Of a DNA stretch of 64,000 nucleotides, positions 27,168 through 36,105 are shown piece after piece; position 1 is the first letter of the stretch, and each line of letters begins with the position of its first letter. The stretch lies in NCBI GenBank assembly GCA_016711705.1, contig JADJSK010000014.1:292214-356213 (forward strand). The letters are read 5' to 3'. This stretch comes from Candidatus Brachybacter algidus (GTDB lineage Bacteria > Bacteroidota > Bacteroidia > Chitinophagales > Saprospiraceae). A program made the translations under genes and the position numbers. The notes below the pieces were generated by a model that had not been told where the DNA came from, ran no database searches, and was given only the letters and a program-made list of their open reading frames with translations.

Positions 27168-30074
27168 CTAGTCAATTTTAACAATTCTTCCACTGTACAC
27201 TTCCTTTTCGGATTTTATCAGAATACCATATATTCCGGAACTTAGAGAACTTACATCAAGTTGCTTTTTATCTTGATTTGTAAATTTATCTGTCTTAACA
27301 ATTTGTCCCAATGCATTTACAATAGTGATCTCTCCATTAATTGTCTTTCCAGTGGACAAAGTAATCAAACTATTGGTCGGATTGGGTGCTATGTTGATTT
27401 GATGGGTTTTTATCCTTCCGGTAGCGAGTGGTAGATTTTCTAAGTTTATAGTGTCAGAAACGAACAAACAACCATTGCCATCAATAACTTCATAGAAATA
27501 CATGCCTGCTCCAATATTTAACAACGCTGATTCATTGCCTGGAAATAGTGCGCCATCTTTATACCATCTATAAATATATGTTGGGATTCCTCCGGCATTT
27601 GCTACACTTATTGAACCATTGTTTTCACCAAAATCCGGTTTGATTAGATTTGCATTTACTTGTCTTATTGCAGAAGGTTGTTTAATCGTGAACGTATCAA
27701 GACTTTGACAACCGGCTTCATCAGAAAGGTGCACATTATATTTACCTGCCGAAAGGTTTAATCTGCAGAGTTCACTGGATTCATCATCCCAAAATATAGA
27801 ATATGCCCCAGTAGCATTCTGAACACTTAAGCAGATGGCTCCATCAGTGTCTCCATAACATTTTACATCCTGGATCACCAGGTTGCCTGGTCTGAGTAAA
27901 CATCCTTCTACATTAATTATAAAAAATTCTGAAAAATTACACCCGTTAGCATCTGTCACTGAATAACTGTGCAATCCATTGAATAAATTATCAAATGTTA
28001 CAATACCCGTGTAAGAGGAAATAGTATCAGCCACATCAAATATCAAGGTATACGGAGGCACTCCTCCAGAAAATATAAATTTAACTTCCCCATCCACAAA
28101 ATCAGGATTAGTCACATCAGTCACATTTAATATTTTCTTAAATGGAGGTGGTTGATTGATATTGAAATATCCATGCGTCATACATCCGGCATTATCGGTT
28201 ATAGTCACGGTATATTTTCCGGATTTAACATTATTTAAGTCTTGATTTTGATTGCCATTTGACCATGAATATACATAAGGAGCTGTTCCTCCTGATACAT
28301 CTAGTGCGATACTTCCGGAATTGTCGCCATTGCAATCAATATTTTCAATCAGCGCATCATTTACCACAAGTGTGCAATTGTATGGATAGATATATAATGA
28401 AGTCAATGCATTGCAGCCTTTGACATCAGTAATAGTGATCGTGTAATATCCCGGCTTAAGATTACTCCTGTCTTTGCTCACCGGGCCATCGGACCAGGTA
28501 AAGGTATAAGGAGCTGTTCCCCCGGTTGCGATAATATTTGCTTTTCCATTATTAAGACCCGGGCCACTTTCATTGAGAAAATCGATATCTGCAGCAATAG
28601 GATCAGGCTCTGAAAGTGTAAGTGTATCTGCGACAGTGCACCCAAATGCATCTGTCACAGTGACTGAGTAATCACCTGCAATCAGAGAACTTATCGTCTT
28701 CAAAGTAGTACCATTCTCCCATTCATATGTATATGGAGGTACACCTCCATCTGCAAAAATGCTTAATAAGCCATTGTAGCTTCCCTGACAGCTTGGCTGA
28801 TTGACAATATTCGTACTCACTTTTATATTCGTTGGTTCCAGGATAGTGGCTGTGGCTCTGGCTTCGCAACCATCGACATCGGACACGGTCACACTATATT
28901 CTCCAGCACTAAGTCCAACGACTGTGGCTGTGCCTGCACCATTAGACCAAAGATAAGATGTTGGAAATGGGATGGAAGTGATCACAGTAGCTGCTCCTGT
29001 GCTTCCTCCATTGCATTTGACATTGTCAATATTCGTAGTTGAGGCAGTAAAATCACCTTTCTTTATGATTGAGGTGGATGCTACATAAGTGCATAGATTT
29101 GCATCTGTAATAGTCACGAATTTCTGTCCGGGAGAATCAAATGATGCTGTGTTGCCAGTTTGGTCGTTTGACCATAGAAAAGTATAAGGAGGCACACCGG
29201 AACTTGGTACGACAATAGCCTCAGCTGAAACAGTAGAATTACAAGGAATATCAGTCTTTATGATAGTACCGAATACAGGAAATGGTTGATTGACAGTGAC
29301 GTTGTTATAAAATGTATCAATTCCGTCATCAGTGATAGTGAGGCCATATGATCCTGCTTTCAATCCTTCGATATTTTTAGTTGTATCGCCTGTATTCCAT
29401 CTATATTTATACGGAGCTCTGCCGCCAACTACATTGACATTGACGTAGCCGTCATTTCCACCACTGCAGGTCACAGGACTAGAGCTGAAAGAAGCACCAA
29501 TTTTTGTGTAAGGAGATTTAAAATAATAAGTTTTGAAAGTACCAATTGCTACATCTCCCGTGATGCTGGAATCTGCATTTCCGAGTAATCCTGTAGAATA
29601 TATTTTAATATTTTGGCTAAACGCTTCTTCTTCTTTAGGTGAATGCCAGTTGATAGACCATTCTACAATATTATTTGCAGGGAAAATTGCGGCAGGTCTA
29701 TGTTCGAAATAGTCTCTATAATTTTGGACAGAGACTGCTGAACCTGGAGATGGATTGCTGAATGTGCCCATTTTTTCAAGTCGCTCATTGATGAGTGTCA
29801 TCTGAAAGCCTGCCTGTGAAGCTGTGCCGAAAGTCTTAGTCATTCTGATTGTAATCGGATAGTCCGTATCAGGACTCAAGGTATCAGGCAATCCAACTAT
29901 TTCTATCAGACCTGTCGATGCATTGCTTGTTGGTGCTATATGACATGATCCACAGGTAAGTTCGCCCGGAGCTCCTGTATGATAATTAGGTGGATCATCT
30001 ACCCAAGCAGTGAGGGAAGCTATGATGAGCGCTATAGCGGATAGTACGTAGAATTTTTTTGTAAATAGGTTCAT
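27168..30074 (-). CDS. SprB-repeat surface protein with T9SS C-terminal domain
   Basis: About 968 residues using the ATG at 30074, which places a good signal peptide (LFTKKFYVLSAIALIIASLTAW) at the N-terminus; an upstream in-frame ATG at 30140 is less likely. The first ~210 residues contain GELTCGSCH, a CxxCH motif, in a reeler/choice-of-anchor-like domain. Nine SprB-type repeats (~75 residues each: C-x-G-x-x-[DN]-G, GG-x-x-PY-x-[FY]-x-W-S-[ND]-G, AG-x-Y-x-V-x-[IV]-x-D-x-x-GC) follow. The last ~75 residues are a type A T9SS sorting domain (INIAPNPTN...LSSGIYGILIKS). It would be secreted by T9SS and attached to the cell surface, where SprB-like proteins act in gliding or adhesion. Confidence 0.88.
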   Translation of the reverse strand: MNLFTKKFYVLSAIALIIASLTAWVDDPPNYHTGAPGELTCGSCHIAPTSNASTGLIEIVGLPDTLSPDTDYPITIRMTKTFGTASQAGFQMTLINERLEKMGTFSNPSPGSAVSVQNYRDYFEHRPAAIFPANNIVEWSINWHSPKEEEAFSQNIKIYSTGLLGNADSSITGDVAIGTFKTYYFKSPYTKIGASFSSSPVTCSGGNDGYVNVNVVGGRAPYKYRWNTGDTTKNIEGLKAGSYGLTITDDGIDTFYNNVTVNQPFPVFGTIIKTDIPCNSTVSAEAIVVPSSGVPPYTFLWSNDQTGNTASFDSPGQKFVTITDANLCTYVASTSIIKKGDFTASTTNIDNVKCNGGSTGAATVITSIPFPTSYLWSNGAGTATVVGLSAGEYSVTVSDVDGCEARATATILEPTNIKVSTNIVNQPSCQGSYNGLLSIFADGGVPPYTYEWENGTTLKTISSLIAGDYSVTVTDAFGCTVADTLTLSEPDPIAADIDFLNESGPGLNNGKANIIATGGTAPYTFTWSDGPVSKDRSNLKPGYYTITITDVKGCNALTSLYIYPYNCTLVVNDALIENIDCNGDNSGSIALDVSGGTAPYVYSWSNGNQNQDLNNVKSGKYTVTITDNAGCMTHGYFNINQPPPFKKILNVTDVTNPDFVDGEVKFIFSGGVPPYTLIFDVADTISSYTGIVTFDNLFNGLHSYSVTDANGCNFSEFFIINVEGCLLRPGNLVIQDVKCYGDTDGAICLSVQNATGAYSIFWDDESSELCRLNLSAGKYNVHLSDEAGCQSLDTFTIKQPSAIRQVNANLIKPDFGENNGSISVANAGGIPTYIYRWYKDGALFPGNESALLNIGAGMYFYEVIDGNGCLFVSDTINLENLPLATGRIKTHQINIAPNPTNSLITLSTGKTINGEITIVNALGQIVKTDKFTNQDKKQLDVSSLSSGIYGILIKSEKEVYSGRIVKID

Positions 30075-30197
30075 ATACAGTTGGGATTTAGTTTTATCCA
30101 AGGGAACAAATATAAAAACAATTATTCGACTGGTTTTCATTCTTGTGAAAATATAACATTTACAGGGGACGTTTTACAAGTCATTGTGAATTAACAT

Positions 30198-30227
30198 TTT
30201 GAATAAAGAAAATTATTATTACTTTTG
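30198..30227 (+). promoter_or_regulatory. Bacteroidota promoter (TTTG ... TACTTTTG)
   Basis: A -33 TTTG (30198-30201) and a -7 TACTTTTG (30220-30227) lie 18 bp apart, close to the Bacteroidota consensus spacing. They are 31 bp upstream of the haloperoxidase ATG. Confidence 0.6.
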
Positions 30228-30258
30228 CTAGCAAATTTTAACACTATAATCCATTTTC

Positions 30259-31659
30259 TTGATGCGTAACCTTTTACAATTCTCAGGCCAATTCTTTATA
30301 TTATTGTTGATTTCCCTTATTTTTAGCCAATGCGTGAAAGAAGAAGGTGACTTAAACATAAAGCCCTTATTCGAAAACCCAACTAATTACAGCAACGAAA
30401 TTGCACTTTCCTGGAATGCACAAATGCAGGACTTGGAGCGATATACACCCGGCTACAAATCTCCGATAGCTGCCAGAACATTAGCATATATTAACCTTGC
30501 CGCATACGAGTCTATAGTTCAGGCCATGCCGAATGAATTTAATTCTATAGCTGACAAATATCTTCAGATCCTAATGCCTAAGATTCAGCCTAAAGAATCA
30601 TATTTCTGGCCGGTAGTGATGAACAGTGCATATAAGTTTTCTATACAACATTATTACAAGACGGCTCCAATCGAGCAGCAGTTGCAAGTAATACAATTGT
30701 ATGACAAATTACACAAAGAATATTCAGCTCAGATCGATCCATCTATCATAGCAAGATCTATAGAATTTGGCCAATCAATAGCGAGTACTATATATGAATG
30801 GTCCAAAACGGATGTTGTAGGAAGCGAAGCATACAGAAATATAACTGATCCTAATTATGTACTACCGGTAGGAGATGGATTATATAAACCTACTTTTCCG
30901 GACTTTTCGGCTCCTATCTTACCTAATTGGGGAAATGTAAGAAATTTTGTTTCTAAGGGAGCTTCCTTTGATATACCTGCTCCTTTCGAGTATAGCACCG
31001 ATCCTGAATCACCGATGTACAAGCAGGCTAAATATGTACGTGACTTGACAGAGAGCATCAGAAACAATAAGCAATCTGAAGACTATTGGATGGCTGAATT
31101 CTGGAGTGATGATTTTTCTACAGTTACATTTACTCCTGCAGGAAGATGGGCTGCTATAGCCGGTCAGGTGATCAAACAAGAGAATTCAAACATGGCTGAT
31201 GCAGCTATGATTTATGCCAAAGTTTCAATTGCGCTTTGTGATGCAGGAATTGGCGCATGGCAAAATAAATACAAGTACAATGTTCTAAGACCGGTTGATT
31301 ATATCCGTGCGAATATTGATGCTAACTGGAACACTATCCTTACTCCGGATCTACTTGGCAAATATTATACGCCTCAGGACCCATCTTACCCATCAGAGCA
31401 CGCTACTTATGGGGCTGCTACGGCAGGTGTCTTAGCAGAAATTTTTGGAGATCAATATACGCTCACTGACAGATGTCATGAAGGTAGATTGGAATTCAGA
31501 AGTGATCCAAGCCCTTTTTACAGCTTTAGTTCAATGGCTAAGGAAGTTGCTTACTCAAGGATGCCGCTCGGCGTTCATTTGCAAGAAGATGGTGATGCCG
31601 GATTACTGCTTGGTGCTCAGATAGCTGTTGAGGTGAACAAGATGCAGTTTAAGAAGTAG
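30259..31659 (+). CDS. Vanadium-dependent haloperoxidase-like (PAP2 superfamily) lipoprotein
   Basis: A 466-residue exported protein with a lipobox-like FSQC near residue 22. The C-terminal half has the vanadate/phosphate-site motifs of the PAP2/vanadium haloperoxidase family: KYNVLRPVDYIR (Lys/Arg), YPSEHATYGAA (~376-386, with His as in PSGH) and SRMPLGVHLQEDGDAG (Arg and His). Many Bacteroidota members of this family are annotated as haloperoxidases without demonstrated halide oxidation, and a phosphatase role is also possible. It is monocistronic with its own promoter. Confidence 0.85.
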   Translation: MMRNLLQFSGQFFILLLISLIFSQCVKEEGDLNIKPLFENPTNYSNEIALSWNAQMQDLERYTPGYKSPIAARTLAYINLAAYESIVQAMPNEFNSIADKYLQILMPKIQPKESYFWPVVMNSAYKFSIQHYYKTAPIEQQLQVIQLYDKLHKEYSAQIDPSIIARSIEFGQSIASTIYEWSKTDVVGSEAYRNITDPNYVLPVGDGLYKPTFPDFSAPILPNWGNVRNFVSKGASFDIPAPFEYSTDPESPMYKQAKYVRDLTESIRNNKQSEDYWMAEFWSDDFSTVTFTPAGRWAAIAGQVIKQENSNMADAAMIYAKVSIALCDAGIGAWQNKYKYNVLRPVDYIRANIDANWNTILTPDLLGKYYTPQDPSYPSEHATYGAATAGVLAEIFGDQYTLTDRCHEGRLEFRSDPSPFYSFSSMAKEVAYSRMPLGVHLQEDGDAGLLLGAQIAVEVNKMQFKK

Positions 31660-31660
31660 C

Positions 31661-32050
31661 AGATTAGCACATTAGGGCATTAGCACTTTGGCGCTTTGGC
31701 ACATTAGCGCTTTAGCACATTGGCAGATTAGCACATTGGCAGGTTAGCACATTGGCAGGTTAGCACATTGGCGCTTTAGCGTTTTAGCAAGTTATACGAA
31801 ACGGAATTATATAATTGCCCAAAATTTTGCCGTATAATACCGAGCTGAAAGTCGTTTGTCCAAATTTATTTGGACTATTGCAAACTTTCGATTCGGTGGG
31901 TTTAATGTAAAGAACTATCAAATGTTCACCAAAAACAAGCTAACTATATTTTACTCTCAAAAGAAGGACAAGGGCAAGCCTTATCCCTGCAAACTCCTAT
32001 AATACTCTAATACTATACGACTCTAATACTTACCCACTCTAATACTATCT
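31661..32050. repeat. Word-repeat gap (TTAGCAC/ATTGGCA octamers; CTAATACT words)
   Basis: From 31661 to 31790 the sequence is built from 8-bp words of the form NNNTTRGC (e.g. ACATTGGC and AGGTTAGC alternating). From 31993 to 32050 it is built from ACTCTAATACT-type words, running into the yidD stop codon. In between (31845-31880) a GTCCAAAT/ATTTGGAC hairpin is present. No gene is supported. Confidence 0.6.
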
Positions 32051-32291
32051 ACTTCTTCTTCGGTACCGGATCAAAACCATGTCCACCCCATGGATGACAG
32101 CTAGCGATGCGTTTTAATGCAAGCCAACTTCCCTTGAATATTCCCCATTCTCTAAGAGCATCAATGGCAAAATGCGAACAGGTTGGTTGATAGCGGCACT
32201 TATTGGCACCCAGGAGCGGGCTCAGTGTTAGTTGGTAGAGCCTGATGGGCAGTATCAATATTTTTACCAATATCTTTCCGATTGCATTCAT
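32049..32291 (-). CDS. yidD: Membrane protein insertion efficiency factor YidD
   Basis: An 80-residue YidD, complete. It has the family core PIRLYQLTLSPLLGANKCRYQPTCSHFAIDAL (basic amphipathic N-terminus and three conserved Cys) and the ending CHPWGGHGFDPVP. YidD sits at the inner face of the cytoplasmic membrane and assists YidC/Sec insertion. In many genomes it lies beside rpmH/rnpA/yidC. Here it stands alone, next to a DUF5672 gene on the other strand. Confidence 0.95.
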   Translation of the reverse strand: MNAIGKILVKILILPIRLYQLTLSPLLGANKCRYQPTCSHFAIDALREWGIFKGSWLALKRIASCHPWGGHGFDPVPKKK

Positions 32292-32401
32292 ATACTTTCT
32301 ACCAACAACCTAATTTTAAAAATTGTTTTTCCTAAAAGGAAGTCCGATCTGAAGCATTTAGAATACAATGGTTAAAATTCATATTTTTACGACAAATTAT
32401 C

Positions 32402-33118
32402 ATGTTGAATAAAGTAATTGTCCTCCTACCTGTTTACAAAACAATACCTTCAGAGGAGGAAAAAAGGTCAATGGTACAGACTTTAAAGATTCTGGGGAAT
32501 CATCCCATACGTATCATTGGCCCTGAAAATATTGACTACAGAGAGTACAAGGAAATGGGCTTTACAGATGATCAGATCATGAGAATGCATGCCGATCACT
32601 TTAAAGGTATAGCAGCTTACAATAAAATGCTTTGTGCTAAATGGTTTTATAGAACTTTCGAGGACTTTGAATATATCTTCATCATGCAGAATGACGCCTG
32701 GGTATTCAGAGATGAATTGGATATATGGTGTAGTAAGGGTTATGATTATATCGGTTCACCTTGGATTTGGAAGCCGGAACAAACGAAGGCGAAGGTATGG
32801 ATAGAACTTTTCCCGATCATGAAAGGAGAAATAGGGAATGGCGGAGTGAGTCTGCGAAGGACGAAGACATTTATCAAATTAAGTAATGTTGCATCTTCGA
32901 TTTACGCGCTGATCAAAAAAAATGAAGACTTTATATGGCTTTTGGTCGCCAAACTTCCTTTTGTAAAAATAAAAAAACCAGGGATCGAAGAAGCGTTGCG
33001 TTTCTGCATAGAAATGGAACCTGAGCAAGCGATGAAAATGATCGGAGGACAGATCCCATTCACAGTGCATGCATATGAAAGGTATGGGAAGGAATTTTGG
33101 AGAAAGTATATGGTATAG
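32402..33118 (+). CDS. DUF5672 glycosyltransferase-like protein
   Basis: A 238-residue soluble protein of the DUF5672 family, which has a GT-A-like fold. It starts VIVLLPVYK. The recognisable region includes FEYIFIMQNDAWVFRDEL (a DxD-like acidic site), GYDYIGSPWIW and IGNGGVSLRRTKTF. It probably transfers a sugar in surface polysaccharide or glycoprotein synthesis, with unknown donor and acceptor. A diverged copy of its last ~33 codons survives at 46455-46560, so a second family member once existed nearby. This gene is the last clear backbone gene before the accessory region. Confidence 0.8.
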   Translation: MLNKVIVLLPVYKTIPSEEEKRSMVQTLKILGNHPIRIIGPENIDYREYKEMGFTDDQIMRMHADHFKGIAAYNKMLCAKWFYRTFEDFEYIFIMQNDAWVFRDELDIWCSKGYDYIGSPWIWKPEQTKAKVWIELFPIMKGEIGNGGVSLRRTKTFIKLSNVASSIYALIKKNEDFIWLLVAKLPFVKIKKPGIEEALRFCIEMEPEQAMKMIGGQIPFTVHAYERYGKEFWRKYMV

Positions 33119-33208
33119 ATAATCAAAGGAATAGAATATATTCAAATGAAATAGGTTTGACCATTTCGAAAAAGTTCAGTTATGAAAATAATTTATCGTA
33201 ACTTTTTG

Positions 33209-33238
33209 ACAAACAGCAAACAGCAAACAACAAACAGT
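33209..33238. repeat. AAACAGC heptamer repeat
   Basis: Four consecutive 7-bp units (AAACAGC, AAACAGC, AAACAAC, AAACAGT). It is part of the same intergenic repeat class seen elsewhere. Confidence 0.55.
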
Positions 33239-33375
33239 GGTATTAGAATCATTTCAAAGTGGACATTTCTATTTCCAATTAGTATATATAGGTCCAAATG
33301 TTATTGCGCAAATAACTTCAAAACAACTTAAATATACGTACATATCAGCACCTAAGTATTTCAGTAAAATCGGTC

Positions 33376-33646
33376 GTGTGTATAACAAATTGCACAAAGC
33401 CTCAAAAGAAAAGACTAAGATAATTAAGATTCCTCGCTTCGCTCGGAAAGACGTCATGTCGATGGGATGGGGGGTATAAAATGGGGTGGCGCAGCCACCC
33501 CATTTTATACCCCCTTAGAACAAAGATTCTGTCTTTCCGACTGAAGGGAGGAATCTGCCTAATAAAATCAACTACTATGTTCGTATCCATTTTTTTATAA
33601 ATTTTTATTAGAATATTTATGTAGCTGTGCAATATGTTATACACAC
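33376..33646. mobile_element. MITE copy 2 with 9-bp target duplication
   Basis: A 271-bp element related over its whole length to 442-715. Its ends are GTGTGTATAACAAATTGCAC and, inverted, GTGTGTATAACATATTGCAC. It is flanked by a perfect 9-bp target duplication, AAATCGGTC (33367-33375 and 33647-33655). Its centre is a perfect 21-bp stem (33470-33490 with 33494-33514) closed by a GCA loop. An outer AGATTCCT/AGGAATCT pairing extends the palindrome. It is non-coding and would be mobilised in trans. Confidence 0.9.
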
Positions 33647-33701
33647 AAATCGGTCAACATTTGACATTGTGTAACTAAATGATATATTTGAGATAAATAA
33701 G

Positions 33702-33759
33702 CCTCACGTTTATTGCGCATATATGACCATATTAGCGATATATGCGCCACAACGTGAGG
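33702..33759. other. Large cruciform (attC/attI-like candidate) before the DUF262 gene
   Basis: Two nested perfect inverted repeats: CCTCACGTT/AACGTGAGG (9 bp, outer) and GCGCATATAT/ATATATGCGC (10 bp, inner). They are separated by small asymmetric spacers (TATT versus CAC) and a 13-nt loop. The asymmetry recalls the extrahelical bases of integron attC sites. The right edge, CCACAACGTGAG, resembles the right edges of the other hairpin spacers in this region. Confidence 0.5.
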
Positions 33760-33802
33760 GATATAAACAAGTTACCAACTATATTAAGAAAAAACACTAC
33801 AT

Positions 33803-34837
33803 ATGAATAGAAGACAAAATTTTCAGACAATTGCATGGTTTAAAGATCTTTATAAAAGAGGTTTATTAAACTTAAACCCTCCATATCAAAGAAGAAGCGT
33901 ATGGACACAGTCTTTTAAAGATTATTTCATTGATACTTTATTGCTTCAATATCCTGCTCCTACAATTTTCTTGTATGAAGAAATATCAAACGATGGAGTT
34001 ACTAAATACAATGTTGTTGATGGTAAACAACGCTTGACAACAATATTTGAATTTATAGAAAACAAGTTCCCTGTCTCAGAGACAGCGATTATATCTGAAA
34101 ATAGAGGGGCGTTTTTTAATGATTTATCATCAGACATTAAGACCAATTTTTGGAGTTATTCATTTTCAGTTGAATATCTTCCGACAAAGGATGAAACAAT
34201 TATTAATAATATTTTTGACCGCATCAATAAAAATGTTGCCAAATTAACATCTCAAGAACTTCGACATGCTAAATATTCTGGTGTTTTTATTACTTCATGT
34301 GAAGAATTAACTGATTTCATGCTAACTACATTTCCTGACTATTTTCCACAGATTGCAAAGAGAAGTCTTTCACAAATGAAAGATGTTGAATTTGTTTCTC
34401 AAATTTTATTACGCATTGAGTCAGAACCTAGAGGGTATAGTACAGATGAACTGGACGAAGAGTTTGGTGCTCGCGATGATGATTGGCAATTTAAGGAAAC
34501 AGTGACAGAACGATTTAAAAAAGCGATAAATCACATCAAAAAAATACTTGAATTAGATCAAACTGATACAATATTAAGGTCACGTTTTAAAAATCAAGCT
34601 GACTTCTATACTTTAATTGGAACATTTGACACATTGACAGAAGAAGGTTCTATGCCAAATGATACAACATTAAATGACAGACTAATAACATTTATTAATT
34701 ATGAGGTTGCTGACGAATCCCCTATTGAGATAAAAAATTATTACGAATATGTTCGTGCAGCTTCTAACAGAACCTTAGCTAGGAAAGAAAGAGAAAGCAT
34801 ATTAAGAAAAATTCTAAAAGGAGAAATTGTACTTTAA
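33803..34837 (+). CDS. DUF262 domain protein (ParB-like NTPase/nuclease fold)
   Basis: A 344-residue protein with an N-terminal DUF262 domain. The signature NPPYQRRSVWTQSFKDYFIDTLL (~25-47) and VVDGKQRLTTIFEF (~74-87, the DGQQR-type motif) are clear. DUF262 is the N-terminal module of GmrSD-type modification-dependent restriction enzymes and other defence proteins. Here the C-terminal HNH (DUF1524) domain is absent, replaced by a helical region of about 200 residues with no motif I recognise. The stop codon is 1 bp before the ATG of a RelA/SpoT-like gene, so the two form a tight two-gene unit. A defence or toxin role is inferred only. Confidence 0.75.
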   Translation: MNRRQNFQTIAWFKDLYKRGLLNLNPPYQRRSVWTQSFKDYFIDTLLLQYPAPTIFLYEEISNDGVTKYNVVDGKQRLTTIFEFIENKFPVSETAIISENRGAFFNDLSSDIKTNFWSYSFSVEYLPTKDETIINNIFDRINKNVAKLTSQELRHAKYSGVFITSCEELTDFMLTTFPDYFPQIAKRSLSQMKDVEFVSQILLRIESEPRGYSTDELDEEFGARDDDWQFKETVTERFKKAINHIKKILELDQTDTILRSRFKNQADFYTLIGTFDTLTEEGSMPNDTTLNDRLITFINYEVADESPIEIKNYYEYVRAASNRTLARKERESILRKILKGEIVL

Positions 34838-34838
34838 A

Positions 34839-35856
34839 ATGATTATTCCAAAAGATATTTCACATAATTATTTCTTTTTCAAACCTCATTTTGAAAAGGT
34901 TCAGGAGATTGTTGACCAAACTTTGATAAATTATTCTTCAAAAAATCATTTTGCATATTCTTCAAGAATAAAAAGAATTAGATTCTCTTGCTGAAAAAAT
35001 TGAGAGCGGTAGATATAATGACTGGAACAGTATTGATGATTTTATTGGCTCTGTGATAATTATTCCAAGCATTATTTATGAACCGCAGATTTTAAAATTT
35101 CTTGAAAGTTCTTTCTTGAAAGTTGAAATCAAAAAAAGAGGTTCTACTTTAAAAAGCCCTGATGTCTTTAGATTTGATGCAACTAGATTTATTGGTAAAC
35201 TTAGACCTATAGATTCTGTTGAAATTATCAACACCATAAATTTTGAAGTTCAAATTCGTACAGCGTTTGAACACGCATGGTCAGTAACGACACATGATTT
35301 AGCTTACAAAAGTAAAACCATTGATTGGAAAATATTAAGATTGGCAGCTCAATTAAAGTCTTCTGTTGAGCAATTAGATATGATTTCGCTAGGAGCCCAT
35401 GATATTAAAAACAGTATCCAAGAACATAAATGGTCTGAAACTGAAATGAAAAGGAGAATATGTTTAACGTTTGAAAAATTGTTAGAAGACAAGTTAATAC
35501 CTGATGAAATCAAACCAAAGGACATGAGCCGTTTTTCAGAAAATATCTATACGTTACTAAAGACAAACTTCAATTCGATTAATCAAAAAAAATGGAATAG
35601 TGAGCTGACTAGAATATTGAACGTACTCGAAAAACAATTAGAATTCTTTTCTTCTGGGGATTTTCCAATGAGCCTTTCTTTGTATCAATTGTGTTATGGT
35701 ATACTATTGAAAGAATCGTATATTTCTGAGGACACATTAAGTAAAGTGCCATTTCATAAGAGTGATCTCTTTGAGACAATATTTCCAGAATCAAAAGAAT
35801 TGAGAATTAAGGAATTTGTAATAAATACAGTTGGTAACAAAGGCTATGTGCAATAA
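34839..35856 (+). pseudogene. RelA/SpoT-domain protein, interrupted by a +1 frameshift
   Basis: Starts at ATG 34839 (MIIPKDISHNYFFFKP). The first frame ends in TGA shortly after an A5 run at 34970-34974. With one A removed, the frame continues as SRIKELDSLAEKIESGRY...SIDDFIGSVIII to 35856, giving about 338 residues. Recognisable (p)ppGpp-synthetase-fold landmarks are SRIK, DDFIG (usual D-x-x-G-x-R) and EVQIRTAFEHAW. The canonical G-Y-[RK]-[SA]-x-H motif is not recognisable, so the activity may differ from ppGpp synthesis, as in toxSAS/CapRel-type effectors. It directly follows DUF262. It is either inactivated or a homopolymer miscall. Confidence 0.7.
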
Positions 35857-35962
35857 GGGTTTCAGAAGTAATTCAAGCATTCTGCCCCGCTCAAACTTTG
35901 GTGTAGGCAGACAGGAAAGTATCCCGCAATCCCTTACTTCACATAGCCTCGCACGTTATAGC
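35842..35962 (+). other. attC-like hairpin spacer (site A)
   Basis: The left arm GGCTATGTGCAATAAGGG (35842-35859) includes the stop codon of the preceding gene. It pairs with CCCTTACTTCACATAGCC (35931-35948) with three mismatches. A CTGCC/GGCAG pair lies inside. The right edge reads CGCACGTTATAGCC. The form (imperfect palindrome starting in the gene end, ACGTTA at the right) is that of an integron attC site. Confidence 0.45.
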
Positions 35963-36105
35963 CAATAGCAGAACGAACACCATATCCCATAGAAAAATCT
36001 ACAGTAGACTATTTTTCGACTTCAAATTTGCACTTCGCTGAGCGCGAAAAATTTACTGCCAATACAAATCGAATTTTTAAGTAATTTTGAACTCGGACAA
36101 CGATT

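Noticed and set aside
33237..33644. Several open frames on both strands around the second MITE
   Set aside because: They cover the MITE and its flanks, with no domain and mirror-image composition.
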